A stretch of DNA of 64,000 nucleotides. It comes from Nitrospirota bacterium (GTDB taxonomy: Bacteria; Nitrospirota; Thermodesulfovibrionia; UBA6902). The notes under the pieces were generated by a model. The model saw only the letters and a list, made by a program, of their open reading frames with translations, did not search any database and was not told the DNA's origin. Of this stretch, positions 54,705 to 63,910 are shown piece by piece (position 1 is the first letter of the stretch; every line of letters starts with the position of its first letter). The DNA lies in contig JACRLN010000021.1 in assembly GCA_016215115.1 (NCBI GenBank), positions 50,196 to 114,195 on the forward strand, written 5' to 3'. A program made the position numbers and the translations under genes.

Positions 54705-55486
54705 TACAAAAAATTCCACTCGTGGGTCGAATATTTTTTCTCCTCAAGTTCTTTCGCAAGGGTGAGTTCAAATTTAGACGGACCATCAGAGATTAATTTG
54801 ACATTTAACTCTTTTTCAAAGGCTTCTTTTAACGGATTTTTTAAATCACCAAAAGTTATTTCCTTGCCAATATTACTGATTGAACCGATTTCATTAAAAT
54901 CTTCCTCATTATTCTCATTCAATACATTGCATAATTCTTGTGCATGGAAATTCAGCATAATTGAGCCTTGCTGAAGAAATCCATCGTGATAACGTTTCTG
55001 GGCGCTGCCGATTACCTTTCTGCCATCAACCGATACTTCTCCATAGGAGACAGATTTAAAACATGCAGAATTTCTGCGGGAGTCGCCTCCTTTTTTTACA
55101 AAAGAAATATGGGAATTAATCCCGATCAGGTTAAGCCCCCGTACGAGCGCATTACTGATGACAGCATAGTTTTCAAGCAGGCTGCCGTTAAACAGGGACG
55201 ATTTTTTTGATGAGGAAAAGCTGTATGTAAGTTCCATATCATGCAGAATGGCCCTTCCGCCGGTGGCTCTTCTTACAACGGGATATCCCTTTTTACTGCA
55301 ATAATTGATGTTTATCTCTGAGATCTTCTGAAAGTATCCGATCGTTACCGAAGGTTTGTTCCATTGATATAGTCGCAACGTTGGTGGAAAGAGGTTTTGC
55401 CTTACAGACTCTGATATGGCTTCATCAAGCGCCATGTTGAAGAAAGCGTGATGCGGCCCGTGTGTAATGATACGTATGAATTGCAT
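54701..55486 (-). CDS. lplA: Lipoate-protein ligase A family
   Basis: The 261-residue protein has RRATGGRAILHD (R72-D83), the lipoate/biotin ligase signature, and the lysine-bearing VIGSAQKRYHDGFLQQGSIM. It attaches lipoate or octanoate to E2 or GcvH proteins, or could be a LipM-like octanoyltransferase. No lipoylated-protein gene is nearby. Confidence 0.9.
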   Translation of the reverse strand: MQFIRIITHGPHHAFFNMALDEAISESVRQNLFPPTLRLYQWNKPSVTIGYFQKISEININYCSKKGYPVVRRATGGRAILHDMELTYSFSSSKKSSLFNGSLLENYAVISNALVRGLNLIGINSHISFVKKGGDSRRNSACFKSVSYGEVSVDGRKVIGSAQKRYHDGFLQQGSIMLNFHAQELCNVLNENNEEDFNEIGSISNIGKEITFGDLKNPLKEAFEKELNVKLISDGPSKFELTLAKELEEKKYSTHEWNFLY

Positions 55487-55510
55487 TTATTAATAAAACA
55501 TATGCTGCGA

Positions 55511-55535
55511 AAAAGGGCGAGGCGCCGCCTCGCCC
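55511..55535 (-). terminator. Hairpin terminator after cooT
   Basis: On the reverse strand GGGCGAGGC and GCCTCGCCC form a 9-bp stem with a 3-nt loop followed by TTTTT. It begins right after the cooT stop codon. The hairpin is also of the GTAGGGGCG palindrome type that lies inside napH. Confidence 0.75.
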
Positions 55536-55721
55536 CTACTTCGTCAGAACAATCTTGTGTTTGATAAGGGAAATCTCTTTTATTGCGCCTTCAAAAATCT
55601 TCTGCTCCCCGAAGAGGTTTTTCATGTATATCTTCCCTCCCTCGGGTTTCATTATGTCTACATTTTCCAGATAGAGTTCTTCCTTACCGTCTTTTTCAAT
55701 ATATACATTGGACTCACACAT
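55536..55721 (-). CDS. cooT: CooT-like nickel-binding protein
   Basis: The 61-residue protein starts MCESNVY with Cys2 as in CooT, which binds nickel through its N-terminal Cys and supports carbon monoxide dehydrogenase maturation. The remaining strands (GKEELYLENVDIMKPEGG, IFEGAIKEISLIKHKIVL) fit a small beta fold. No CO dehydrogenase gene is in the window, so the partner is elsewhere or it serves another nickel enzyme. Confidence 0.85.
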   Translation of the reverse strand: MCESNVYIEKDGKEELYLENVDIMKPEGGKIYMKNLFGEQKIFEGAIKEISLIKHKIVLTK

Positions 55722-55876
55722 TTTATGCTTTCCTCTCTAACTAATCATCTCTATTGTTTCAATAAAAGAAGTATAAAGAAAAAAGAAAGTAACAGTCAAT
55801 GAAGGCTTATGTGCCGTTTTATTGACATACAAAACAGACAATAGTTAGAATATAAAAAATAATCTGGAGGTAATAA

Positions 55877-56086
55877 ATGCCTATTTATGAATATATATGT
55901 CTAAAATGCAGTAATAAGTTTGCCCTTCTGCAAAGTTTATATCCTGTTGAGAGTAATACCGAATGTTCCAAATGTTCTTCGAAAGAAGTAAAGAAAGTTA
56001 TTTCTTCTTTTAGCTGTACTTCATCAGGAAGCAGCAGTTCATCGTCAATGTCTGCTCCAGGTTTCGGAGGCGGAGGCGGAGGCTGA
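55877..56086 (+). CDS. FmdB-family zinc ribbon protein
   Basis: The 69-residue protein starts MPIYEYICLKC and has C8, C11, C30 and C33 as zinc ligands, then a Ser- and Gly-rich tail ending in six glycines, both usual for FmdB regulators. Function is unknown; the family is a putative transcription regulator. TCTGGAGG lies 8 bp before the ATG. Confidence 0.92.
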   Translation: MPIYEYICLKCSNKFALLQSLYPVESNTECSKCSSKEVKKVISSFSCTSSGSSSSSSMSAPGFGGGGGG

Positions 56087-56171
56087 GGAGTTTCTCACTG
56101 CTGACCGGTCGGTCATCTGATTTCATAAAAAAATCCCTATGATATTCCGTAAGGGCGGGGGCACTACGCCC

Positions 56172-58013
56172 CTACATTTTCCCAACCAAACTTTTCACTT
56201 TCGCAACAATCGCCTTTGCCGATATCTCCTCATTCTCAAGGAGTTCTTGCGGTTTACCGCTCCTGGGCATCTTTCTGACCGCAAGTGAGTAGACAGGAAT
56301 TGCAATCTCTGCAAGTGAGTTTCTTACCGCTTCACCTATCCCTCCCTCTGCAAAGTGGTCTTCAACCGAAATTATCGCTTTTGTATCTTCTGCTGCACAC
56401 TTAAGCGTGACCCTGTCAATCGGTTTAATGCTGTAAAGGTCTATTACACGGATAAAAATATTTTCTTTTTTCAATATCTCATAAGCCTGAAGCGCCTCAT
56501 GCAGTGTAATGCCTGCGCTTACAACGGTAAAAACATCTTCTTTGCTCTCTGTTAATACATTGCTCCCACCGATATGAAATTTTTCATCGCTGCTGTAAAT
56601 AATCGGTGTTTCTTTTCTTGTGGTGCGTATATAATAAATACCCTTGTGTTTTGCCATTTCTTCAATCAGCTTCTCAGTTGATACAGCGTCTGACGGATAA
56701 AGCACCACACTTTCAAGAAGGGCCCGAAACATGGCAATATCTTCAAGCCCCATCTGTGAAGCTCCGTCCTCACCGATAGATACACCTGCGTGTGAACCGC
56801 AGAATTTAATATTGGCATCCGAGTATTGGCTCATTCTTATCTGGTCATGTGCACGGGTTAAAAATGCCGCAAAAGTTGATACAAAAGGAATCTTGCCCCT
56901 GCTTGAAAGACCGAGAGCTATGCCTGCCATATTCTGTTCTGCAACATACATTTCAAAAAAACGGTCCGGATATGCATCCCTAAATATCTCCGAATAGGTA
57001 GAATTGCTCACTTCCGCATCCAGCACAACCATGTCGGGAAAAGCGGGAAAGATCCGTTTCAGTGCATTGCCGTATGCCTTTCTCGTGGCAACAGGTTTAT
57101 CATGGGCATAGGAAATTTCTTTAATCGTCCCCGATGGCTTTTTATCAGGCATAAGGTCTTCAGGCTTGGGTATTTCGCCGCGGATTGATTTATCTACTTC
57201 CCCTATTTCTGCAAGCGCCTTTGGAAGTTCATCTTTTGTCACTGTCTTTCCGTGCCATCCGTTTTTGTCCTCAAGAAATGATACACCCTTCCCTTTCGTG
57301 GTCCCGGCAATAATCATAGCCGGCCTGCCATTTGTCTTCAGGGCTTTATCATATGCAGAAAGTATTTCAGTGATGGAATGACCGTCAATCACAATAGTTT
57401 CCCATCCAAAAGAAGAAATGCGCCTTTCATAAGCGGCAAGATCGTGTCCGTACATTGTCTCCCCGCGCTGGCCGAGACGGTTGACATCAATAATACCGAC
57501 AAGATTGTCCAGTTTGTAATATGCGGCAATCTGTATCGCCTCCCACTGGGATCCTTCTGCCATTTCGCTGTCTCCGAGAAGTACATAGGTTCTATAAGGA
57601 AGACTATCTATATATTTCGCATTTAAGGCGATTCCTGCTCCTATAGAAAGCCCCTGCCCCAAAGACCCTGTTGAAGCTTCAACAAGATTAAATTCCTTTG
57701 TAAGATGACCCTCAAGACGGCTCCCGAATTTTCGCAGGCTCATCAGTTCTTCTTCAGTCAGAACCCCTGCTGCTGCCCATTGTGCATAGAAGAGCGGCGA
57801 GGCATGGCCTTTTGAGAAAACAAGTCTGTCATTATTGGGATGTTCCGGCTTTTGCACATCAAACCTGAATATCCCTCCAAATAACAGGCATGTCATTAAG
57901 TCAGTCGCCGACAAAGAAGATGTTGGGTGTCCGGATCCGGCTTCCGTTGTAGAGACAAGAATAAAATAACGGATCAGTTTGGCTAATTTTATTAATTTTT
58001 CTTCTATGTTCAC
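56172..58013 (-). CDS. tkt: Transketolase
   Basis: The 613-residue protein has TTEAGSGHPTSSLSATDLM, the thiamine-binding GDSEMAEGSQWEA...NRLGQRGETM segment, and the transketolase pyrimidine and C-terminal domains (VVLDAEVSNSTYS, FAEGGIGEAV). It shifts two-carbon units between sugar phosphates. At 613 residues it resembles the shorter, animal-type transketolases. Confidence 0.95.
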   Translation of the reverse strand: MNIEEKLIKLAKLIRYFILVSTTEAGSGHPTSSLSATDLMTCLLFGGIFRFDVQKPEHPNNDRLVFSKGHASPLFYAQWAAAGVLTEEELMSLRKFGSRLEGHLTKEFNLVEASTGSLGQGLSIGAGIALNAKYIDSLPYRTYVLLGDSEMAEGSQWEAIQIAAYYKLDNLVGIIDVNRLGQRGETMYGHDLAAYERRISSFGWETIVIDGHSITEILSAYDKALKTNGRPAMIIAGTTKGKGVSFLEDKNGWHGKTVTKDELPKALAEIGEVDKSIRGEIPKPEDLMPDKKPSGTIKEISYAHDKPVATRKAYGNALKRIFPAFPDMVVLDAEVSNSTYSEIFRDAYPDRFFEMYVAEQNMAGIALGLSSRGKIPFVSTFAAFLTRAHDQIRMSQYSDANIKFCGSHAGVSIGEDGASQMGLEDIAMFRALLESVVLYPSDAVSTEKLIEEMAKHKGIYYIRTTRKETPIIYSSDEKFHIGGSNVLTESKEDVFTVVSAGITLHEALQAYEILKKENIFIRVIDLYSIKPIDRVTLKCAAEDTKAIISVEDHFAEGGIGEAVRNSLAEIAIPVYSLAVRKMPRSGKPQELLENEEISAKAIVAKVKSLVGKM

Positions 58014-58040
58014 ATTAAAATTATAAGTAATTTTTTAAAA

Positions 58041-58616
58041 TTATTCTTCAAGCCATTTTTTCAGCTTGTCAATTTCTTCATCTGTAAGTTCCATAACCGG
58101 CATTTTTCCCTCACCCGTCATCATCGCCAACGTCTTGTCGAACTGTGTCCTGAATATTCCAAATGTGTCGGCAAAACCCTGTGCTTCGGTTTCTGAATAC
58201 ATTAAAGCTGTTTTAAAGTTTTTTGCAGCTTCTTTTGTATCACCTAATTGCGCATAAGCGGAGCCTCTTGCAAAAAAGGCCGCTCCGTGATCGGGCTTCA
58301 ATTCGATTGTTTTGTTGAAATCTTTAATGGCGTTCTTAAAATCATTCCTGGACATGCAGGCAATTCCCCGATAATAATGTGCGCGCATGTTGTTATTATT
58401 CATACTAACGACCATACTGAAATCTTCTATAGCATTATCAATTTGTTCTGTTTTAAGAAAAGCTACACCCCTGCTGAGAAAGGCAATTTCTGTCTTTTCA
58501 CCGGCCTCTATAGCCTTTGTAAAGACGTCAATACATTCATCTTTTTTGCCTTCAATAAAAAGGCGTTGTGCATTCCTGAACAATTCCCCGGCATTTATGT
58601 TGTCTTTATCAATCAA
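58041..58616 (-). CDS. TPR-repeat protein
   Basis: The 191-residue protein has about four TPR units (FTKAIEAGEKTEIAFLSRGV, DFSMVVSMNNNNMRAHYYRG, DFNKTIELKPDHGAAFFARG). It has no signal peptide and should act as a cytoplasmic scaffold for an unknown partner. It lies upstream of the transketolase gene on the same strand, separated by 27 bp, so it may be co-transcribed. Confidence 0.85.
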   Translation of the reverse strand: MIDKDNINAGELFRNAQRLFIEGKKDECIDVFTKAIEAGEKTEIAFLSRGVAFLKTEQIDNAIEDFSMVVSMNNNNMRAHYYRGIACMSRNDFKNAIKDFNKTIELKPDHGAAFFARGSAYAQLGDTKEAAKNFKTALMYSETEAQGFADTFGIFRTQFDKTLAMMTGEGKMPVMELTDEEIDKLKKWLEE

Positions 58617-58773
58617 TGTACATTCCTGTTATGCAAGAATTTATCGAACGCGGCACTCTCAAAATATCTATTCATTAATTCCTTTATATCAGATTTAAAT
58701 CAAATTGCAACTCTTTACTCACTGTTTGTTTAACTCTTTTCTCTGATAATCCTCAAATTGGGTATAATATATT

Positions 58774-58929
58774 GTGGCTATAAGGAACGATTCCAAAAAA
58801 CCTGCTGACAAAAAACATCCTTCGGGAAAACTACATTCTCTTGTATGCTTCAACAGGGACTGTAAATTAAAGAAACAGAAATCCTGTGCAGGTTTTGAAG
58901 GTTGTCCGGGATTTAAAGGCAGGCAATAA
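58774..58929 (+). CDS. Small cysteine-rich protein, 51 aa, probably leaderless
   Basis: A GTG start opens a 51-residue frame with a basic N-terminus (VAIRNDSKKPADKKHPSGK) and four cysteines in its second half (LVCFNRDCKLKKQKSCAGFEGCPGF). TATAAT at 58763-58768 lies only 5 bp before the GTG and no Shine-Dalgarno is present, so transcription may begin at the start codon. The cysteine pattern suggests a metal site. No family recognised. Downstream the frame meets the convergent zinc-ribbon gene after 3 bp. Confidence 0.5.
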   Translation: MAIRNDSKKPADKKHPSGKLHSLVCFNRDCKLKKQKSCAGFEGCPGFKGRQ

Positions 58930-58932
58930 AAC

Positions 58933-59211
58933 TTAAAACCATAACCTGTACAACGTCAACCACATAAGGCATCCTGATAAGGCAAGAACTTTTTCAGGCT
59001 TATTAAGCCGGTCTGTTTTGAGAATAAAATACAGACTGAGAGGAGAAGTCAGAAAACACGCCGTTATATATACCCATTTGGAGATACTTTCCTTTTTGGG
59101 TTTATCGGGAAAGAGAGAACAAAACCGGCACTCAAGCTCACCCTCGAGCCTGTGCCCGCAGCGCGCGCATCGAGTTATTCCGAGGATTTCGTCGAATTTG
59201 TCATTTTCCAT
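58933..59211 (-). CDS. Zinc-ribbon membrane protein, unknown
   Basis: The 92-residue protein has a zinc ribbon at its N-terminus (CARCGHRLEGELECRFC, C15-C18 and C28-C31) and two hydrophobic segments (WVYITACFLTSPLSLYFIL and LALSGCLMWLTLYRLWF). It is likely an inner-membrane protein with a cytoplasmic metal site. Function is unknown. Confidence 0.7.
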   Translation of the reverse strand: MENDKFDEILGITRCARCGHRLEGELECRFCSLFPDKPKKESISKWVYITACFLTSPLSLYFILKTDRLNKPEKVLALSGCLMWLTLYRLWF

Positions 59212-59290
59212 AAATTATTAAATAAACTACCCTGCAGCAGAACTGCGAGGTACATTGATATAACAATCACAACAAACATGTCATTCCGCT

Positions 59291-59737
59291 TCAAACTGTT
59301 TTCGGATCCTCGGGAGGAAGAGCGCTTTCTTCAAAAGGCATGACGCCAAGCTGTGTCATTACTGATTCAATGCCTTTAAGCATCTCGGTGTAATCATAAT
59401 CAGACATATCCTGATATAACGCCTTTTCGGCCAATTCATTGAAGACATCATAATCAAAACTTCCGTCAAGCACTCCGGAACGTGTTAAAAACTTATAAAC
59501 AGTCTTGTCATCCTTCATGTCTTCGTCGTCTTTAATGTGAAATTTCTTTTCATGCTCAGGAGCTGCAACATACCACTGCATTGCAAAAATTAGGGCATCA
59601 TAAAGCGTTATGATACCCAATGATATCAGGCCCTGACGCAATCTTCTTCTCCCGCCCCTGATATGGAGTTTGGCCCGCATTAAAGGACCTTCAACCGGGC
59701 CGAGAGCATATTCATCCATTAATCCGAAATGAGGCAC
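59291..59737 (-). CDS. Hypothetical protein next to a cytochrome c gene
   Basis: The 148-residue protein has one hydrophobic segment (LISLGIITLYDALIFAMQWY, about 37-56) flanked by a basic N-terminal region and an acidic C-terminal tail. I recognise no family. It lies 16 bp after the cytochrome c gene on the same strand, so the two form one unit and may work together at the membrane. Confidence 0.7.
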   Translation of the reverse strand: MPHFGLMDEYALGPVEGPLMRAKLHIRGGRRRLRQGLISLGIITLYDALIFAMQWYVAAPEHEKKFHIKDDEDMKDDKTVYKFLTRSGVLDGSFDYDVFNELAEKALYQDMSDYDYTEMLKGIESVMTQLGVMPFEESALPPEDPKTV

Positions 59738-59753
59738 TATATATTGCTCCTTT

Positions 59754-60125
59754 TTACAGCGTATTTAAAAAAGCGATAATATCTTCCGCTTCTTCTTCAG
59801 AGAGATATTCAAATGAAGGCATTCTGCTGAAAGGCTGCCTTAATTGCCTTCTGATATTTTCAGGAGTTGCCGGTTGTTTACTGACTGGAAGCACCGTATT
59901 TTTTAATATCCCTTTTAAACCTGGACCTACAAGTGTTCCCGTATTATAAGCATTGTGACAAAACTTGCATTTGGCATCAAAAAGGTTCTTGCCTCTGCCG
60001 ATGCTTTCAGTGTCTGTTTTAATTGTATGTTTCAGTGCTTCCGGGGCATGGTGAACGGCAAAAGCAAAAGAGCAAAGCAGGGCAACAGTCAACATTAACA
60101 TAAAAGCAATTTTGAATATTCTCAT
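59754..60125 (-). CDS. Small monohaem cytochrome c
   Basis: The 123-residue exported protein has one CKFCH (C53-H57) and a downstream M102 in SRMPSF as sixth ligand, the class I cytochrome c pattern. The signal peptide ends near AFAV. It is likely a soluble periplasmic electron carrier. The upstream region to 60321 has no gene. Confidence 0.9.
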   Translation of the reverse strand: MRIFKIAFMLMLTVALLCSFAFAVHHAPEALKHTIKTDTESIGRGKNLFDAKCKFCHNAYNTGTLVGPGLKGILKNTVLPVSKQPATPENIRRQLRQPFSRMPSFEYLSEEEAEDIIAFLNTL

Positions 60126-60321
60126 TTTTTTTCACATCCTTACTGAAGCACATTCTATCAAAGAAAGACTCTGCTTGCAATAATAATGAATAAAGGACTC
60201 CTGCAGATGACAGGGTAAAAACGACTTTAGTCACCCATTTTTGCAAAAATTACTTTTTTTCTTAAGGAAACATGAGTTACAACCGATAATATTTATATGT
60301 TAGCCATAAAGAGGACTACTT

Positions 60322-61260
60322 GTGTCTGATACTATTTTATTTGTCGATGATGAAGAATATATACTGAATTCTGTTGAAAGACTTTTTGCTGACTCCGGTA
60401 TGACCATCCTGAAAGCTGAAAATGCAAAAAGAGCTCTTGATTTCTTCAGTAAAGAGGAAATAGCCGTAATCGTCTCAGACAATCAAATGCCCGGGATGAA
60501 AGGGACAGAGCTTCTCGCAAGAGTCAGGGATATCTCGCCTGATACCTTAAAAATATTAATGACGGCACATGCAGACCTTGCAGTTGCCGTTGATGCAATA
60601 AATAAGGGTGAAGTGTTCCGCTTTATTACAAAACCCTGGAATGACGATGCATTAGTTCAGACCGTAGAGGAAGCAGTTAAACGTTATCAGATTGTTTTGT
60701 CATTGAAAAAGCATGATGAAGCCAAATTGCTTTCACTTGCGCAAACAATTGAATTAAAAGACCCGTACACCCGCGGTCATTGTGAAAGGGTAGCTGATTA
60801 CGCCCTGATAATTGCAAATGCATTGAATCTTCCCGAAGGGATCAAAAAAGATCTTAAATACGGCTGCTGGCTGCATGACTGCGGGAAGATAGGCATTCCT
60901 GAGAATATTCTTAACAAAAAAGGTTCTCTTACTCAGGAAGAATTCGAGATTGTAAAGAAACATCCGCGCTGGGGCGCTGATGTAGCGCGTCAGGCACAAC
61001 TGTCAGATACAATTGTAAACATCATACTCTATCACCATGAAAGATATGACGGCGCCGGTTACCCCCTGGGGATTAAAAGCACCGATATCCACCTGGAAGC
61101 AAAAATTGCAACCGTAGCCGATATATTTGATGCCCTGACGAGTGACAGGCCCTATAGAGAAAAATATAGTGATAAAAAAGCAATTGATTTGATATTGCAA
61201 ATGAAAAATAACATTTTAGATCCTAAACTTGTCGACATTTTTATCCATAATTACTTTTAA
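60322..61260 (+). CDS. Response regulator with HD-GYP output domain
   Basis: The 312-residue protein has a receiver domain with D53 (VIVSDNQMPGMKG) and an HD-GYP phosphodiesterase domain: H185-D186 in LHDCGKIGIPENIL, then HH at 238-239 and the GYP signature at 246-248 (RYDGAGYPLG). It should break down cyclic di-GMP and could oppose the GGDEF protein at 25769. Start is GTG at 60322 with AGAGGAC upstream. Its kinase is not adjacent. Confidence 0.95.
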   Translation: MSDTILFVDDEEYILNSVERLFADSGMTILKAENAKRALDFFSKEEIAVIVSDNQMPGMKGTELLARVRDISPDTLKILMTAHADLAVAVDAINKGEVFRFITKPWNDDALVQTVEEAVKRYQIVLSLKKHDEAKLLSLAQTIELKDPYTRGHCERVADYALIIANALNLPEGIKKDLKYGCWLHDCGKIGIPENILNKKGSLTQEEFEIVKKHPRWGADVARQAQLSDTIVNIILYHHERYDGAGYPLGIKSTDIHLEAKIATVADIFDALTSDRPYREKYSDKKAIDLILQMKNNILDPKLVDIFIHNYF

Positions 61261-61403
61261 AGACAAAAAAGGGAATATTTCTCCAGTTCTTTAGCCTTCT
61301 GCCTTATGCCTTCTGCCCTTTGCCTTCATGAACAGATTTTTAATCTTTCCCTTTTTTATGTATACTCAATAATCATAAATAGCAGGAGATTTCTGGAGCA
61401 AAG

Positions 61404-63137
61404 ATGAATCTGAATTTTAACAAATGGACCAAAGACTGGGCGTTGATGAGCAGGTTTTTTAAGGCTAATGAAATCGCCGGCATATCGGAAAAGCTCAGGA
61501 ACCTGAAAATACAGAATGTCGTCTTCTGCTCCTTTGAAAACAGGTTTGCAAAAAGCGGCGGCCTGGCGGCAGTGACTACAAATATCCTTCCCTTTTTAAA
61601 GGAAGTAAATAATATCCCGAATGTTATCCTGATTACTCCCTTCTATCCGAATATTATGGATAAAAACAAACTGCGCTCCACAGACCGGTTCTTCAACGTC
61701 CCGTATAAAAATAAAAAAGTCCGGGTTGAATTATATGAATTCACATGGAATTACAGCAAACCCTGGAGCGGCAGTCTGAAAGAATACTATTTGAAGGCTG
61801 ACGGGTTTTTTGAGGCGCAGAACAGGATGCAGGATCCGTATCTCTATTCCGGTGATACCGGCTCTCGGAATGACAATGCAATGAGGGAAAGCTCTCTCTT
61901 TTTCTGTAAGGCGGTTCCTATGGCCCTGCATATACTCGGCATTCGTAAAAACATTGTATTTCACCTGCAGGAATGGCAGACCGCCCTGATTTCATTAACT
62001 TCAAAAGAAGCAATGCTAAACGGTGTGCTGGAATCCTGCGGCACCGCCCAGACAATGCATAATTCATATGATTCTTTTGTTCCATTTGAACTTCTGACAG
62101 GGATTACCGGCAATTCAGTGAAACAGAAAATATCCCTGATTCGCGGCAACGGCTTAACAGCATATCAAATCGGACTTCAGCTTGTTGACGCCCCGGTCAC
62201 TACAGTGAGTGAACATTTTGCTGCTGAGCTTACGACTGATATTCTCCAGATGGAGTATTTTGCGCCGCACCTGCAAAGCATATTCAGGAAGAGCGGTGTT
62301 TACGGGGTGAATAACGGAAGTTTTACAGATGTAATTCCTGAATATGCCGGAATGGAAAACAGCGCTTTTGATGACGTGCGAAAGATAAAACTGAAAAAGA
62401 GGAAGGCGCTCATAAAAATATTATCCGCATACAAACCAAAGGCCCGTTTTGGCGAACTGACGTATAAAGGCAGAACCATATCAAATCTGCCTGACAACAT
62501 ACCTGTTGTTGTCATGAGCGGAAGATACGATCCCCTTCAGAAAGGTTACGACATATTGCTGCGGGCCATAGAAAGATTCGCCGAAGACGAAATAAAAGTT
62601 GTCATGACCCCCCTGACGATCCATCCGTCCGACCTGGACTATTTCTATGAAGTCGCCTGCAAATGCAAAGGCAACCTGACTGTTTTTCCCATGAAGCTCG
62701 AAGAAGGCTACCATGAGCTGCAAACGGGGGCAACTTTCGGAATCATGCCGTCTGTCTATGAACCGTTCGGCGCAGCAGTGGAATACATGGCAAACGGTAC
62801 TGTCAACATCGGCAGGACCACGGGGGGACTGATTGACCAGATAAACGGTGAATGCGGTTTTCTTTTTAAGGAAGACGCTGTTTTCTGTACATCTGAAAAT
62901 ATACGGGCCTTTGCTGAAACCGGAAATATTGTTCAGATGAGAAAAACAAACCCCTGGATTCAGAGCATGGCAGACAACCTTTATGAAACGCTGAAAAAGG
63001 CGATCTACATATACCAGTACAATCCGGACGGGTACTACAGAATGATTACCAACGGCTTCAGAAAACTTAAAATTTTCACCTGGGAATCCAGCGCTGAGAA
63101 ATATTTTCAGGTGTATGACAAAGTATCCAGGATTTAA
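61404..63137 (+). CDS. Glycogen synthase-like GT5 glycosyltransferase
   Basis: The 577-residue protein has the KSGGLAAV motif (K50-V57) that binds ADP- or UDP-glucose and a C-terminal Rossmann domain with SGRYDPLQKGYDILL and the donor-site MPSVYEPFGAAVEYMANG and TTGGLIDQI. It probably elongates a storage or surface alpha-glucan. It starts with ~35 extra residues before the usual N-terminus. It is not next to other glycogen genes; the Gdt1-like transporter follows by 16 bp. Confidence 0.88.
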   Translation: MNLNFNKWTKDWALMSRFFKANEIAGISEKLRNLKIQNVVFCSFENRFAKSGGLAAVTTNILPFLKEVNNIPNVILITPFYPNIMDKNKLRSTDRFFNVPYKNKKVRVELYEFTWNYSKPWSGSLKEYYLKADGFFEAQNRMQDPYLYSGDTGSRNDNAMRESSLFFCKAVPMALHILGIRKNIVFHLQEWQTALISLTSKEAMLNGVLESCGTAQTMHNSYDSFVPFELLTGITGNSVKQKISLIRGNGLTAYQIGLQLVDAPVTTVSEHFAAELTTDILQMEYFAPHLQSIFRKSGVYGVNNGSFTDVIPEYAGMENSAFDDVRKIKLKKRKALIKILSAYKPKARFGELTYKGRTISNLPDNIPVVVMSGRYDPLQKGYDILLRAIERFAEDEIKVVMTPLTIHPSDLDYFYEVACKCKGNLTVFPMKLEEGYHELQTGATFGIMPSVYEPFGAAVEYMANGTVNIGRTTGGLIDQINGECGFLFKEDAVFCTSENIRAFAETGNIVQMRKTNPWIQSMADNLYETLKKAIYIYQYNPDGYYRMITNGFRKLKIFTWESSAEKYFQVYDKVSRI

Positions 63138-63153
63138 TGGAACATAAAACATC

Positions 63154-63831
63154 GTGACCGCTTTTCTGACCTCCCTCATATTTGTTGTCCTTGCGGAAAT
63201 GGGCGATAAAACTCAGTTGCTTGCCATGGCTTTCGCCTGCAGATACAGATGGCAGACTGTCATGTGGGCTGTATTCTGGGCCACTGCGGTCAATCATCTC
63301 CTTGCTGCAGCGGCAGGGAATTATCTCGCAACTGTTGTCCCGATGGAATATATAAAAGTTGCGGCGGCGGCGTCTTTTATCATCTTCGGGCTGTGGACCC
63401 TTCGGGGCGACACCCTGCACGGCGAGGACAAGCGGTTTCAGTTCAGCCCGTTCTGGACAGTGGCTATTGCATTTTTTATTGCCGAAATGGGGGATAAGAC
63501 CCAGCTTGCAACCATCGCCCTTGCCGTTAAGTACAATACAGTTTTCACCGTATGGATGGGAACAACACTCGGAATGCTCATTTCAAACGCTATCGGCATA
63601 ATTATAGGTATTGTCATGGGTAAACATATCCCGGAGAAATTTATGAAATGGTTTGCCGCGCTGACCTTTATCGGCTTCGGGATATACGGTCTCTATGAAG
63701 CCCTGCCTAAACATGTGTGGAATCCTGCAATAGTCGCCGTCGGAATTATCCTGCTTTTGATATCAATATACTTCTTGTCCCGGATTAACAGGCAAAAAAA
63801 TTCAAAGTCTCCTGTATGCGAGAGGGAATAA
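63154..63831 (+). CDS. TMEM165/Gdt1-family cation transporter
   Basis: The 225-residue protein has two E-x-G-D-K-T motifs, at 15-20 (EMGDKT) and 111-116 (EMGDKT), one in each of two repeated three-helix halves. This family exchanges Mn2+ or Ca2+ for protons. The start is GTG at 63154 with only a weak ribosome site. No second gene of the pair is present, so a single-chain form is likely. Confidence 0.93.
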   Translation: MTAFLTSLIFVVLAEMGDKTQLLAMAFACRYRWQTVMWAVFWATAVNHLLAAAAGNYLATVVPMEYIKVAAAASFIIFGLWTLRGDTLHGEDKRFQFSPFWTVAIAFFIAEMGDKTQLATIALAVKYNTVFTVWMGTTLGMLISNAIGIIIGIVMGKHIPEKFMKWFAALTFIGFGIYGLYEALPKHVWNPAIVAVGIILLLISIYFLSRINRQKNSKSPVCERE

Positions 63832-63910
63832 CCTCATAACACGAGATAAGGAAAAATCTTTCGGCATGAACTAAACCGCTACGCGGCAGACCCTGGCCAT
63901 TTAATATGAT

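Noticed and set aside
62481..63179. 232-aa open frame on the reverse strand
   Set aside because: It lies opposite the glycogen synthase gene, whose conserved GT5 motifs cover the same bases, so it is a shadow.
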